A stretch of DNA of 64,000 nt from Panulirus ornatus (GCF_036320965.1 NC_092258.1:1722001-1786000); one strand, 5' to 3'. Numbered from the stretch's first letter, positions 11,837-23,773 are shown. The notes: generated from the letters alone by a model not told the origin. Translations and numbers: made by a program.

Positions 11837-11921
11837 GGCATTATTATCATTTTTATTATCATTACTTTTATTGTTATTATTGTTATTGTTATTATCATCA
11901 TTATCATTATTATTATCTTTA
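11837..11921. repeat. (ATT/ATC)n degenerate trinucleotide repeat
   Basis: TTATTATCAT-type units for about 85 bp. Minus-strand Asn/Asp-rich frames come from this tract. Confidence 0.85.
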
Positions 11922-12234
11922 TATAAAGAGAAGGAAAGAAAAGCGTGTCCCTGAAGAGAAGGGGGAGGGGGGTCCTTGAAGAAGAGGCGGAGTGAAAACA
12001 CAGACGGGGACCAGGTCCCAGGGTTGGCTGGTGCAGGAAGTGCTCAAAATAAGTAAAAATAAATACTATCCTTGACGCTCGCCTCTTTCCCAGTGATGTT
12101 TCCAACACCTGATTTCTTGTTCACAGTAATTGTTCTGTGATATTGTCAGCAGCGGTATTGATGGTGGGCATATATTGTCCTATCCAGTAGTTATGATGGG
12201 ATTAACTTTGTTTCTATATTGGATTACGCCGGAT
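11922..12234. other. Non-genic stretch, nothing recognised
   Basis: Purine-rich start (to about 11990), then ordinary sequence up to the foldback repeat. Confidence 0.5.
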
Positions 12235-12350
12235 GACGAGCAGACGGCACGACCATAGATAGGGTATGATGGCCTCCCCTTTGATTTAATCCATACGATA
12301 AGTTGTATCTTCGTCTTTAATGGTCGTACCGTCGTGTTCAAAGGTCGTAC
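12235..12350. repeat. Foldback element, 21-bp-unit family (copy B, diverged)
   Basis: The left arm at 12235-12255 (AGACGGCACGACCAT core) is nearly the reverse complement of the right arm at 12320-12339 (ATGGTCGTACCGTCGTG core). The phrase GGGTATGATGG beside the left arm is shared with copy C at 58941-58951. The centre is more diverged than in copies A and C. Confidence 0.6.
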
Positions 12351-12494
12351 TACTGGCTCTGTGGTACTGACCAGCCATACAAGTGCTAAGTCACGTCTGT
12401 ATGGCAAACTGTTTGACTAACCTTAGTTCCGTTACACCGTGAACATACCATATCATATGTCGATCCAGAACATAGAAGGAATTCTAGCTGTTCT

Positions 12495-12499
<5 letters not shown>

Positions 12500-12553
<54 letters not shown>
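12500..12553. repeat. (GA)n microsatellite
   Basis: About 27 GA units. Confidence 0.97.
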
Positions 12554-12555
<2 letters not shown>

Positions 12556-13091
12556 GTAAGAAAGGCAGACGGTTATGTTACATACAGTCACGATGGCAGA
12601 GGGCTACATACACTCATTTCCTATGATGTCACGCTTTCGCTGTAAACAAGGTGCGCGTGTACCTAATGCGCAGAGAGGGCGCCACCCATCCCGAACTGCT
12701 CGTTACGACACAGTAATATATCTCAACCGAGAGATTAGCCTCCATTTCAGCTGGCCAGATGTACGAAATGGCAAGGAACGGAGCCTAAAAATATAGCCAA
12801 TGATTCTCGCAGTGTTCACGATAATGTAACGTAATGACACAAGAGCAACGAAGATGGTGGTAATGATTGTTAACAATATGTCCTGATCGAGGAGTTTAGG
12901 ACAAGCAGTTGTACACAAGGCTATGTATATACAGAGCCATGTGTATACAAAGCCAGGCGTATTCATAAGATAATATGTATACATATGATACAACAATGTT
13001 GGACATTCTAGTTTCCTAAATGACATCAATGTGCTTTTTTATCACTGCAAATTAGTCTTAATATCCAGTACCTCATCAGTGCTCAAACCTA
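12554..13091. other. Non-genic stretch, nothing recognised
   Basis: Short frames only. A minor duplication (ATGTATATACAGAGCCATG and a following TGTATACAAAGCCAGGC) lies near 12922-12956. Confidence 0.5.

Positions 13092-13128
<37 letters not shown>
13092..13128. repeat. (CA)n microsatellite
   Basis: About 18 CA units. Confidence 0.95.
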
Positions 13129-13132
<4 letters not shown>

Positions 13133-13228
13133 ACCGTATCTTTCACTATCCGGACCCCGGATGCACAAGTTATCGAGGTCAGGGGTTGGGTCAGGCTTTC
13201 CCCTCCTAATCTATCCTCCCCCAACTTC

Positions 13229-13313
13229 CCATCACCACCATCACCATCACCATCACCGCCATCACCATCACCACCATCACCATCACCATCACCGACATCA
13301 CCATCACCGCCAC
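13229..13313. repeat. (CACCAT)n hexamer repeat
   Basis: CATCAC/CACCAT units with occasional CGCC and CGAC interruptions for about 85 bp. It gives a poly-His plus-strand frame and a Gly-Asp minus-strand frame, both artefactual. Confidence 0.95.
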
Positions 13314-13858
13314 ATAATGTCACCACCATCCCTAAGAGAGGCCTTTTACCCAGCCCTAATTACTTTGTCTGCCACTAATGTTCATTGCTAACTGCCATTT
13401 AGCCCAAAATTCAGTTATCAGTTACTCGTTACCATCACTGATTTATTAGCTGTTTGTAGTTCACCAAGCCAACAGAGCGGTGGAGGCTCGTCAAAACATC
13501 CAATCGTAAAAAAGATCTATTTATTTTTAGCTACGTAATAATTGTCTCAAAGTTGAAGACCTGGATGAAGCCATTGTTAATGGACCTCTCATACGAGTGC
13601 CCGGTCTTGGCCATACTTCGTGAGTCAACCAATCATGAAGAAGGAAACTGTGGACTCGACAAGACGATTGGCCAAATATTTCAGAGGCAATCAACGAAGG
13701 GAAGATATAGAGAGAGACATATTTTGCGAGCCTGGCGGAGGGGAAAATCTTTCATATCGTTTCGCTCTTTCTTCTAAATAGGCGGGGTCGGAGGGAAGGA
13801 TTTTCTACTTTATGTTTGAGTTGTAGACTGAAGAGAAGTTGTGAGCCTGGCTAGGAGA
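13314..13858. other. Non-genic stretch, nothing recognised
   Basis: A 74-codon frame at 13553-13777 (+) has no recognisable content. Otherwise featureless. Confidence 0.45.
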
Positions 13859-13950
13859 GATGAGTCAAATGTGGATGTGAGTAGATGAGTCAGGTGTGGA
13901 TGTGAATGGAGGACTCAGGTTTGGATGTGAGTGCATGAGTCAGGTGTGGT
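13859..13950. repeat. 25-bp minisatellite carrying AP-1 motifs
   Basis: Four units with an exact 25-bp period. TGAGTCA, the AP-1 consensus, lies at 13861, 13886 and 13936, and the unit at 13911 has GGACTCA instead. The consensus after the motif is GGTGTGGATGTGAGT. Regulatory activity is possible but unsupported, since no gene is recognised next to it. Confidence 0.85.
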
Positions 13951-14011
13951 CATACCACGTAACTGGAAGAACGATATGATATCCAGCGCCGATATCCTTT
14001 ATTAGGAGAAG

Positions 14012-14014
<3 letters not shown>

Positions 14015-14101
<87 letters not shown>
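14015..14101. repeat. (GA)n microsatellite
   Basis: About 43 GA units, among the longest here. Confidence 0.97.
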
Positions 14102-14104
<3 letters not shown>

Positions 14105-14619
14105 TGATGAAACCTTCCAGTAGTAATTATATTTATCTAGGAAGTAATTAATTGGCAAATGATGAAGAGGGTGTAATTGCCTTGTTCCCCTGGCGTACAG
14201 CCAAGCTGGAGGTTCAGAAAAGAATCAGATAACACAACAAATGGGAACTGTGAACTTTGGTCTGAAGTTTTCTATTCACGAAGATGTAAGGAGAAAAACT
14301 ATTTACATTAAAAGAAACAAAGAATACAAAAGGAGATCCATTATCTACAGGGCACAGAAAATTACTTCAACATAATCCAAGTAAGTTTTCAAACCAAGAA
14401 ATCTCTTCCTCTACACAAACATAATGATAATGAAAATAATAATTCTGATATATTTGAAAGTGGCGAAACATATCATACAGATCACATTACCGTACAGTGG
14501 CTATGAACCATGACACGAGAAAATCACACTTTACACTGGAACACTCAGCTTGAAGAACTAGAAATGGTATAACACCCTCGAGGTATCTATTAGAGGAGTT
14601 AATCATACAGGATCAGTTT
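14102..14619. other. Non-genic stretch, nothing recognised
   Basis: AT-rich, with short frames only. Confidence 0.5.
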
Positions 14620-14840
14620 TGATTGGTTGACAAAAAGGAATAAGTAACGGACGTCACCAGGACACGCCCCCCATCTCGACTGTGATTGGTTAAAGACTGA
14701 AAACATGGAACTTGCGAGTGAGATGCTGACGCCACAGTCGAAACATGACTGACGGGCCTTCGCCTCCCAGCTGCGACTGCAAGCACGTGTGCCTGTGCTC
14801 TCAGAGTCACCATCAAGCCTCGGTCGGACACGTGCTTGAT
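14620..14840. promoter_or_regulatory. Promoter-like island without a recognised gene
   Basis: Within 220 bp there are two inverted CCAAT boxes (ATTGG at 14622 and 14685), a GGACGTCACC CRE-like site near 14649, a CACGCCCCCC GC-box-like run near 14663, and two CACGTG E-boxes inside an 11-bp inverted repeat (CAAGCACGTGT at 14780-14790, ACACGTGCTTG at 14828-14838). GC content and CpG count are above the neighbouring DNA. A 72-codon minus-strand frame here is not recognised. No transcript can be inferred from sequence alone. Confidence 0.35.
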
Positions 14841-14861
14841 TCAGAATGCTGTGTATATACG

Positions 14862-14864
<3 letters not shown>

Positions 14865-14921
<57 letters not shown>
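14865..14921. repeat. (GA)n microsatellite
   Basis: About 28 GA units. Confidence 0.97.
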
Positions 14922-14924
<3 letters not shown>

Positions 14925-15183
14925 TATCTTCTCAGAAAAATTCGTATCTTGAGGCAGGGGAGGCAGAGCCCAGCCTGGACGTACTGACCACCGCTGGTCA
15001 CTATAATGACCTTCGTTACATACAAAAAATATTATCCCACCCCGAGTGGTGGGTCAAGATGGCGGGGTCCTGGGATTATCTTTATCTTTTCTTCTTTACT
15101 TTTAAAGTTGAAGTGGTCGTAATTATATCAGCCGACCGAGTTGATAGGATTAAAGAAAATCTGAGCTAATGTTGCCTTGTATG

Positions 15184-15187
<4 letters not shown>

Positions 15188-15234
<47 letters not shown>
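15188..15234. repeat. (GA)n microsatellite
   Basis: About 23 GA units. Confidence 0.97.
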
Positions 15235-15236
<2 letters not shown>

Positions 15237-15375
15237 CATAAATGGAGGCTGTAAAGAGAAAGTTACTGTGGGAGGTCTACGAAGGATCGGGGTTGGTGTG
15301 TATATGGAAGAGGGATTATTGTGGGAGGGTGGATATCAGTTAATGTGGAAGAGGTAGTGTGATCTTGTGGGAAGG

Positions 15376-15425
15376 ACAGCTAACAGCCCACCTGATGGTC
15401 TGTGACCAGGTTATATACTGCAGGA
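15376..15425 (+). repeat. Dispersed repeat core (ACCTGATGG element), copy 1
   Basis: CAGCTAACAGCCCACCTGATGG, written here only in pieces (CAGCTAACAGC, CACCTGATGG, TCTGTGACCAGGTTAT), aligns with 17755-17803 and 35374-35420. It is a short remnant of a dispersed element of unknown full length. Confidence 0.55.
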
Positions 15426-16418
15426 CAATGATATGATCCTAAGTTACCGATCTACATAGTTGAAAAGAGGGTAGTAGAGCAGAGGGCCCCTTCCCACCCA
15501 CCGCTCCCTCCGGCTCATCAGCCGGCAGGAATATAGACATATAGGAACTCTTGTGTGGCGGAGAGTACACGGACGTCCAAATTCTACGAGACATGATTTG
15601 AAAACACATTCTGATCTAATTATAAGCGTCAGATACTCGGGGAAAGAAGGGATTCAGCCTTTACTACTTCAAGAAAAATAGAAAAAGTTGAATGTGTGCA
15701 TATCATATTGCCATTCTTCAACAGGATTCTCCAGCGATAGTGCCATTAAGATATTTTCTAGTTGTGTTTTCCATGTAACCCAATATGTCTTTGATTCGAC
15801 AATGGCTGATAGAGATTCTTACATTCTATAGCTCTATTACTGGATAAACTATTGTCCACGCTTGTATCATATCTTCCTCCCTTCTAACTTCATACCACTA
15901 TTTTGGGCCGTAATATTTCTCCCCAACGCGAAGAAATTATCGTGTGGGTTCTCACGACGGTGTCTAATTGAAAACGTAGGTCCACCCACTGGTCAGGGGA
16001 CCCGAAGGTAACACCAGGGTAGCGGGCGCCCGCTAATGACCGGTTGTGATGACCTGGGTCATCCTTGAATGTTTGAAACATGTTAAAAGTAAGTTAAGTT
16101 CAACAAACGTGCTCGTCGTTCTGACAAGATGATGAATATTTCTAAAGTGCTTGAGATGACTAAACTTAATGAAACTGATCTTAGTTCTAACAACATAACA
16201 TGGAGCGAAGAAAGTATTACTTTGAAATCCTCATCATTCGTGCACTCATAATCCACAGATTATCAACTCATTTCCTACACGAACAACAGTTACATTCTTC
16301 AGGTCGCACGAGTGACAAAGGTATAACAGGAGACGACACTGGACATCACGACCCATTCGTTCTGGTGGTGAGGGTTGAGTTCGACCGTGACCGAGACGGG
16401 CAGGAGGCTCTACTGGCC
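15426..16418. other. Non-genic stretch, nothing recognised
   Basis: No recognisable protein, RNA or repeat unit. The frames at 15890-16081 (-) and 16200-16436 (+) are short and unrecognised. Confidence 0.5.
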
Positions 16419-16600
16419 AGATGGTGGCGCTGGTGAGGACCCAGGTGGCGTGTACCTGACCTGGCCGTCACATACACGCCAGGTGATGACGTCGTGGGGA
16501 TCCAGGTGGCATGTTACCGGACCTGAGGGCCCCATACACGCCAGATGGTGGCGTTGGTGGGGATCCAAGTGGCGTGTAGCAGACCTGAGGATTTCACCGC
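16419..16600. repeat. 62-bp tandem repeat, 3 units
   Basis: Units begin at 16419, 16481 and 16543, exactly 62 bp apart. Each starts AG(A/G)TGGTGGCG-like, passes through CCAGGTGGC(G/A)TGT, then GACCTGA, and ends ACACGCC; the third is truncated. Confidence 0.85.
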
Positions 16601-16639
16601 TATTAATTCTATAGAAATACTCCTTTTTTATTCTATTCT

Positions 16640-16925
16640 AACAAGTTTCTTGCCTGATTACATGTTATGACCTCTGGGTGATTCATAACTACACTTTTCG
16701 AAGAACTGTTTGCTGCCTACGTCATCAAAATGGTTCTAAAACTTGAAGGTTGTGATCAGGTCACCACTTATGTAGTTATTGCTCTCCTCTGGACCTCTTC
16801 TATTTGTTCTTTGTGCATCTTTAACTGTATTGACCAAACTAGGGAAAGCATAGTCTAGTTAGGGTCCACTGCAGGACGTGGGCAGGTTGCTGAATATTTC
16901 CTCATCCATTTACGTGATTGTGTTC
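16640..16925 (-). mobile_element. CR1/Jockey-like LINE 3' end, degenerate
   Basis: The minus strand reads MDEEIFSNLPTS (about 16905-16870), LDYAFPSLV, GDLITTFKF, HFDDVGSKQFFEK and RGHNM. This follows the order of the C-terminal tail of arthropod CR1/Jockey-type reverse transcriptases (IRPKLDYA, RGDLI, FDDV, RGHNMKL). Stops interrupt it, and the usual QIEKVQRRATK to YEERLKRL segment is largely missing. The tail motif RGHNM also appears in the plus-strand relic at 28835. Attribution rests on remembered family motifs; the exact clade is unresolved. Confidence 0.7.
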
Positions 16926-17149
16926 AAATGTTTGTCAGTAGACGGTTTTGTCTCCTTGACATTTCTCCTAAAGTGGGGCTCTGGCGTGTACACGTCAGGT
17001 ACAAAGTCGACCACAGAGTCGCCTCTCATGGACAAATTCCAGCAGTTTATATCCTGCTGCACAATACTTGTCATGAGGTCTTCTTTCACTGTGTCCCATC
17101 CTCATTACTTTACATCTACTCGAGTTAGATTTCCTCATCCATTTATCAG

Positions 17150-17150
<1 letters not shown>

Positions 17151-17182
<32 letters not shown>
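17151..17182. repeat. (GT)n microsatellite
   Basis: About 16 GT units, 120 bp upstream of a long complementary (CA)n tract. Confidence 0.95.
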
Positions 17183-17185
<3 letters not shown>

Positions 17186-17302
17186 ATGTAGATCGTCTGT
17201 ATGCGTGTGTGTATTGTGTGTTTATCTGTATGTCTGTAGATGAACGTGTGATAGTGTGTATATCTCTCACGTATTCACTACACACAGACAGACAGACAAA
17301 CA

Positions 17303-17690
<388 letters not shown>

Positions 17691-17694
17691 GAGG

Positions 17695-17810
17695 CAGAAT
17701 GAGGCCTGCCTGGGGTGCTGGGGAGGTTGTGCTGGGATGTATGGTGCATGCGAGAGCCAGACGACAGCAGACCTGATGGCCTATGACGACGTTATCTGCT
17801 GGAGGAGATG
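17695..17810 (+). repeat. Dispersed repeat (ACCTGATGG element), copy 2, longest
   Basis: The core GAGCCAGACGACAGCAGACC, then TGATGGCCTATGACGACG and TTATCTGCTGGA, matches copies at 15376 and 35374. Similarity to the 35374 copy extends upstream (GGGAGG, GGGATGTATGGTGCATG versus TGTACATGGGAGTACAG). I recall near-identical phrases in decapod DNA but cannot verify that here. Confidence 0.55.
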
Positions 17811-18512
17811 TGACAAGCATCTTACGTGCCTAATCTAGACAGATGGAGACAAGACAGTAAAGCAGATGACTCCTCCACTCCCCACTAACTGCTCCCTCGA
17901 TCATATAGGTCGGGAGTTACATAGCCATGAAGAAGCATCGTATAGTATAGGGAGAATATACTGACATAGATATGTTATAGTGGAGGAGGATGGGAAAATA
18001 TAAGCTGATCTATTCACAGCTGCCGGATATTCTCATGAAGAAAGACTTCAGCTGTTACTCGGTAAAGCAAAAAGGAAAAAAGTTGAAGTTCTTGCATATT
18101 ACATCGTCACTCTTGTTACGACTCATTATCTTATGATTAACATCCTCCACGTGATTACCAGGTCTAGTGTTAAATGGACTGCCACTACTCTTTGTTTTCC
18201 CATCATCTAGCGATGGTTTCTTCCAGCGATCATTAACTACAGCCAACCAAACATTTTACCATGTTTGTACCACATGTCCTTCCCATCGCCGTCATATGAT
18301 TCTTCTTGATCGTTATGTGTTTGTCTAACGAGAGAAAAAGCGAGATTTATAGTACAGAAAACATTCAGTAATGTACTAATGTATTGCACTAACTGCTATT
18401 AGATCTCCTTGCCTGACGTCTGCACTAAGTTAAGATAATTTCAGACTGACTTTTCATAAGGTTTACTTTTGAGTGTGTGAATTAGTTTTGTTTTCTGTTC
18501 TCTTAATTTTTT
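17811..18512. other. Non-genic stretch, nothing recognised
   Basis: Short frames only. Confidence 0.5.
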
Positions 18513-18558
18513 CATATAACGTAATGACGTCAAACGTAGAACATATAACGTAATGACA
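18513..18558. repeat. 29-bp direct duplication with a CRE palindrome
   Basis: CATATAACGTAATGAC at 18513-18528 recurs at 18542-18557. The first copy runs into TGACGTCA (18525-18532), while the second has TGACATTA. It recalls the TGACGT cluster at 9764. Confidence 0.7.
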
Positions 18559-18806
18559 TTATCTCCGGCAGGTGTAACGCCAACTTAATTTCCATATTCT
18601 TTGCATTTCCTTAACTAATCTCTTATATTCTTCGATTATTTTTTCTTTGCTTACCAGTTCTTATCTCTAACCAAGAGCGAATGATCAAGGAATGCGAGTT
18701 ATAATTAGATATATTAAACATGTTATTATCTCCAAGGTTAATTACTGGGGTGTGGAGTGAGGCAGTGGGAGCATTAGGGGAGAGAAAAGAAAGATAGGTA
18801 GATGGT

Positions 18807-18809
<3 letters not shown>

Positions 18810-18878
<69 letters not shown>
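18810..18878. repeat. (GA)n microsatellite with terminal poly-G
   Basis: About 34 GA units followed by a G run to 18884. Confidence 0.97.
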
Positions 18879-18884
<6 letters not shown>

Positions 18885-19600
18885 TTCTTATTAGATCACA
18901 CCACTCAAGTCCTCATGATCATCCGTGTTGGTCCCTCACAACCAAACAACTCACTAACACAACTGGAGGATTCGAAGCTTCACCAAAACTAGATAAACAT
19001 TTAAGTCATGGAATGGACGAGACCATGCGTGAGACGGTGGTGGCTGGTGGTGGTCGTGGCTGGTGTGAGGCACTAGAGGTCCTCGGTGCTGAGTTCATTA
19101 TGAAATTTACAAGACAGAAACAGATTTGCTCCTGGTGTTGATCCTTGGTGTGGACTACTCCCTCTGGTTCCTGTCTGCAGACCTTTCATCAAGCCTAATG
19201 TTTATTGCTACGACTCGATGTTTATCAGAGACTCGAAGTCCAGATTACTTATCAGATTTGTTTGTTCGTTCGTCTGGTTCTTGCATGATACTGATTACAA
19301 CAAGGATTATATCACTTGCTTTTAGATGGCTCGATGGACCTAACTTCTTACAGGGGTCATGCTATATAATACATGGTAGAGAACAACAAGGACTAACGAA
19401 GAGAAAGACTTAAGATTTATCTCTTCATTGTATAACCTTAGATTAGATCACCTAATGAATAAAATGGTCGATTGTTTTCCCGTCTTACATTCACCTTATA
19501 TGATAAGCAACACATATCGGGTTTCGAAATTAATCTGGATGATGAACAGTGTAGGGATGAGAGGCACCCAGTTACCCTCCTGGTAGGGGTGTGGCCGCGC
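18885..19600. other. Non-genic stretch, nothing recognised
   Basis: Several 90-110-codon plus frames overlap here, but their content is not recognisable and codon choice is not G/C-ending. Confidence 0.45.
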
Positions 19601-19609
19601 TCTCAACGC

Positions 19610-19735
19610 CACAATAAACTTCACACTTTATGTCAAAATATTACAGAAGGACCGAGAGTTGCAAGTAACGGGGCTCGAACCAGGGTGCGGTTAACGACTG
19701 AGGCAACGCCAGGGCATGTTGGCAACCGTCACGCG
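19610..19735 (-). mobile_element. tRNA-like (SINE-like) head, low confidence
   Basis: On the minus strand TGCCTCAGTCGTTAACC resembles a Pol III A box, and GGTTCGAGCCC, 24 bases further, matches the B-box consensus GGTTCGANNCC closely. The spacing is shorter than in a true tRNA and the acceptor stem does not pair, so this is not a tRNA gene. A degenerate tRNA-derived SINE fits best. Confidence 0.35.
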
Positions 19736-19759
19736 TAGGTAGCAGTCACAGTTAACGTT

Positions 19760-19880
19760 GTCAGGGAACAACACAACCAGCCACGGCTGGTGTGGTCAGG
19801 GAACAACACCACCAGCCACAGCTGGTGTGGTCAGGGGACAACACCACCAGCCACAGCTGGTGTGGTCAGGGACAACACCT
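19760..19880. repeat. 35-bp minisatellite, 3.5 units
   Basis: TCAGGGAACAACACC-type units start at 19761, 19796, 19831 and 19866. Each unit has an imperfect palindrome around CAGCTG (CACCAGCCACAGCTGGTG), so single strands could form a series of hairpins. Confidence 0.9.
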
Positions 19881-21256
19881 CGAGGGTGTCTACACCGTCT
19901 GGGCGGTACCCTTTAACACAAGTGGGTCAGTAAGATTGGTCGAGGAACGGATATGTGAAATTGATTATTCAGACGTCTATTACTTGTTCTCATGGATGTA
20001 AATGCCACAGCACATGACACACACACGATGCCCACACAAGCACACATGTGCCATACTGCCTCCATATATACATATATCCGAAGTGTATCGTACCACTACA
20101 CCCAGTGATTTCTCGGTGACACCCTACAAGAGGTTCTCTCTCACCTGAGGTAGGTAAGACTCCCTGCTCCATTATCAGCACCTCATCCCATCACTCAACC
20201 CTCTGAAACACGCCACCACCATAGGTCTTACTGAGTTACGACCTATTGTCTGCCATCAGACCATTCCCAGCTTGTGCTGTGAAAACCTTGTCTTTGATAA
20301 CTAGATTTACACAGAATATACCTTACAATGGTTTCAGGACAAAGCTCATCCATCATAAGATATACTACGTAAGAACTCCATGAGGAAACCACTTTCAGCT
20401 ATGTATGAGGTGGTGGATTCCGTGCACATCACGGTTAAGCGCTCATTCTACGGAATTACTGCACCGTCGTAAAAATATATATATATATATTTCATAAATC
20501 TTCATCTTCAATTAAGTAATTATTCTGCTACCTACGCTGGGCTACAAAAGCCGCATCAATTCAGTTCTTGAATGGATGTGTTCCCGAGTGATTCATAGAC
20601 TAGTCCAGCATACTGCCGCCGGCGCTGGTGAGGACTGCCTCAGGCCAAGATATGTGAGAAACCAAGACGAGGTGGCCTTACATGGTAGCAGCAATCCCGT
20701 TGTTTGTCTGTTCTTTGAATCCCTCCCTATGACTTGCTGTGCTAGCAGGCGATCTCTGATAATTTGTATGTTATTTTTTTTGGTTTGTATCTGGATAAAC
20801 GAGAGGGAAGAAAACCTTAGGAAGACCCGAACTGTACAAGTGGAGTCGTATCAATGTGAAACAATTCTGCTTGGGAAGCCGACAGTTGTTCTTCAGTTCC
20901 AGTGGTGCGTCCTGCGGTACACATGGCTTCGTGTGCTTCGATATATCTCACCAGTCTTGCCCATGATAACGGCCAGTTATATACACACCGTACTGGGCTG
21001 TAATATAAATTACAATTAAGAATTACGTTTCTGGAAGACCGTGTCCATGTTGTGAAGTATAGCGTCATCATCGGTACACTGGCAACTCATGCTGGCTACA
21101 GTGTCCAACTTGTGAATACATTGCTGTTTTTCGTAAGTTAATTACGTAGATCTGTGACTCTTCCTTTAACCTCCTCTTCCCTTAACTCTCTTGTTATGTT
21201 CTTATGTTTTCTGTTTCTTGTCAGATATGACATTTTGATTTTTAGAGTATCATGCG
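19881..21256. other. Non-genic stretch, nothing recognised
   Basis: A frame of 147 codons at 20576-21019 (+) has a hydrophobic middle, but no family is recognised and its codons are not biased. A (TA)n run of about 8 lies near 20476. Confidence 0.45.
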
Positions 21257-21271
21257 CGCGCGCGAGTGTGT

Positions 21272-21305
<34 letters not shown>
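21257..21305. repeat. (GC)n(GT)n compound microsatellite
   Basis: CGCGCGCGCG followed by an interrupted GT tract; alternating purine-pyrimidine sequence with Z-DNA potential. Confidence 0.9.
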
Positions 21306-23011
21306 TCGTATCAAATCAACGAGTGTAAAAAAAAATGCATTACAGCATGGTAATCTCAGGATTTTCCTCTTCCTGACGTATGTTCTATATAGATCTTTTG
21401 TTTTGTTACCGATTTTATCGTCATGGGTTAAACAATGTACAAGCTACAACCTCTTCGTAGATGGAGGAAAGTTAGAGATAATCTTGCTGTAGGTTTTGTA
21501 GATCTTGCTGCATCCTGGTAGTTTAGTAAATGATCTTAGAAGTCATGCAAGTTGTGTTGTTTTTCAGGGCATCTTGGTCTTAAAGCTTCCCATACCATCA
21601 TAGATCACTGTGGTCTTCCAGTAATGTTTGCGTCTCGTAGATTTTAATTTTTACTGCTGTAGCCCCAGATGGCCCTAAAAATCCCTGTAACCTATTCTAA
21701 CCCGCTAATGAGGACTCATTACAATAAACACTTCATACGCATTAACTCCTCGAGTTGTTTATGACTTGAATGCCTCATCACATTGTATAATAATGTAATT
21801 ACCTTGTATGAGTCGTTCGAGAAGATATGAATAGCTCTTAATTGTTGAAGGACATAAGTTTGGCCTCTGATAACAGACTGGTGTTGCCACTCTACAAATT
21901 TGGCAAACTTAAGGACCAGAGGCGGTTGGGGAAGGGCCATGACTAATAAGTCGCAGAGGTTTGAGAAAGTCAGGTTAAGAAGTGTGGATGGTGCTGTAGC
22001 TGGCCAGACCAGGCGGTGCGTACGCAGGTTGGTGTGGCTGGGGTTTTGGGATGGTTTGTGGGCAGTTGTCGCCTGGCTGAGGAACCAACAGGTCTTGTCC
22101 GGTTGTTGTATGAGCAGTTATCACCTCTGGTAACACCACACAGGTCCTGGGTGATGTATGGGTAGGGATCACCCTCCCCTAAACCCCACTCCCTGTGGTA
22201 CTAGCCAGGTGGCATTCCCTCGCTCACCTCACACGAGGGTTCGCCTGAGGAGTCCCGCGCTGCTACAGAATAAAAAAATAGACGAAAAAATATAAAAAAT
22301 ATAGTCGACAGGAAATAATTTCTCAAGCAATGACTTCGAGCCAGAGGCTTCACTCGCTCCTGCCAGGATTTCAGACGATCAGAGTAATTGAACAAAATGA
22401 TAATACTGTATGTTAAATTCGAAAGGCAGTAAAATGTGGTCATGCTATTTTTGCCCTCATTCCTGTGGCCAGAGGCAGTTGCAATCCAGCATTCCTCTTA
22501 CTATTCTCGTACTGTATATACAACTACCGTGCCATTTGTACATGCAGAAGGAGCGGCTGCGCAGTGCTTGTATGTTTGTTAATTTCATAGAATGTATTGC
22601 CCTTACCAGGTTTTCTTTCTCTGCAGGTCTCACTACTTTAGAACAGTCTGATCATATATCATACATTCAACAATGAACCTCCAGGGCCACTCAGGTCTAT
22701 CATGTTGTTATTTCCTAGTGTTAAGTAGGAGCGGGAGTGACCAAGGTTGCGACAGGCGGCGCTTGAGGGTGCATACACCACCTGTGTGGCTGGGCGTGTC
22801 CTGGGTCGTGTGTATGGCTGAACACGTGGTGTGGGCGGTGGACGTGGGGAGCCTGGTCTGGGTGGCCAACCACCACTACGGGTTCTGTTAGGGACACCCC
22901 ACACCTGGGCTGCCAAGTTGATTAGACAGATACTCTGATATACCTGTGGGAGGAGCGCCAGGAGAGGAACACACGGCTCATGGCCAGATGACTTACCTGT
23001 CACAGTAGAGT
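21306..23011. other. Non-genic stretch
   Basis: At 21990-22180 GGTGTGGCTGGGG- and GGTAACACC-like words recur loosely. A GC-richer patch at 22720-22900 carries only unrecognised frames. No gene is supported. Confidence 0.45.

Positions 23012-23055
<44 letters not shown>
23012..23055. repeat. (GT)n microsatellite
   Basis: About 22 GT units. Confidence 0.95.
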
Positions 23056-23056
<1 letters not shown>

Positions 23057-23728
23057 TCCTGCTGTGTCCCCTGTTGGCTCCCTGCTGGGCCAGCCACCAC
23101 CACCACCCCTCCTCTAACAGACCAACCACTACCCTCCAACACTCACTCTGTTTCTGCCATATAAAAGATTATGACCACAGAAAACCTCGTCATAAACCTT
23201 CTATTGTCTCGCATTATCTGTCCTTCACATGTGTTCGTATTGCCTAACTTCCATTTCTCTCTCCCTCTCCCAAGCCACGTCCTTAACACCTCAAAAAATA
23301 GGTTTAGGAAATCGGGAGAATATTATTGTCTTCCAACAGATAACCTCATTGAGAACCATCAGGTCTCTTGTTACTCGTCCTTCCCATGTAGCCTCATGTA
23401 CTACAGTAGACAACTCGTCATGAACACCAGGTCTCTTAGTAGAAATCTTTACAACAGAAAAGTTAGCGTCTGTCTTTTGCACTCGAGACTCTCAAAAACA
23501 CACGAGCCTGTCTAGTGAACATCCTATATCAGCACACACTCAGGTTACTAAAGTAATCCCTGAGGAACATGATCTTAATGCTAAAAATATTGACATAAAT
23601 GAAGTGGACGAAATTTGTCACGGCTGTCAACTCCTCCCTCCATAACTTGCCAAAAATTTTCACAGCTGTCAGTTTTGAGGTCCACAGACTTAACGCCACC
23701 ATATAACTGGATATCTTAGCAGGTTTTG

Positions 23729-23730
<2 letters not shown>
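23056..23730. other. Non-genic stretch, nothing recognised
   Basis: Overlapping short frames in AT-rich DNA, none recognised. Confidence 0.5.
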
Positions 23731-23766
<36 letters not shown>

Positions 23767-23773
23767 ACACACA
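23731..23773. repeat. (CA)n microsatellite
   Basis: About 20 CA units with one CC interruption. Confidence 0.95.

Noticed and set aside
19610..19735. tRNA gene
   Set aside because: B box is good, but A-to-B spacing is too short and no acceptor stem pairs; kept only as SINE-like.
22659..23129. 156-codon minus frame
   Set aside because: Crosses the (GT)n microsatellite as a Thr-His run; remaining parts are unrecognised.
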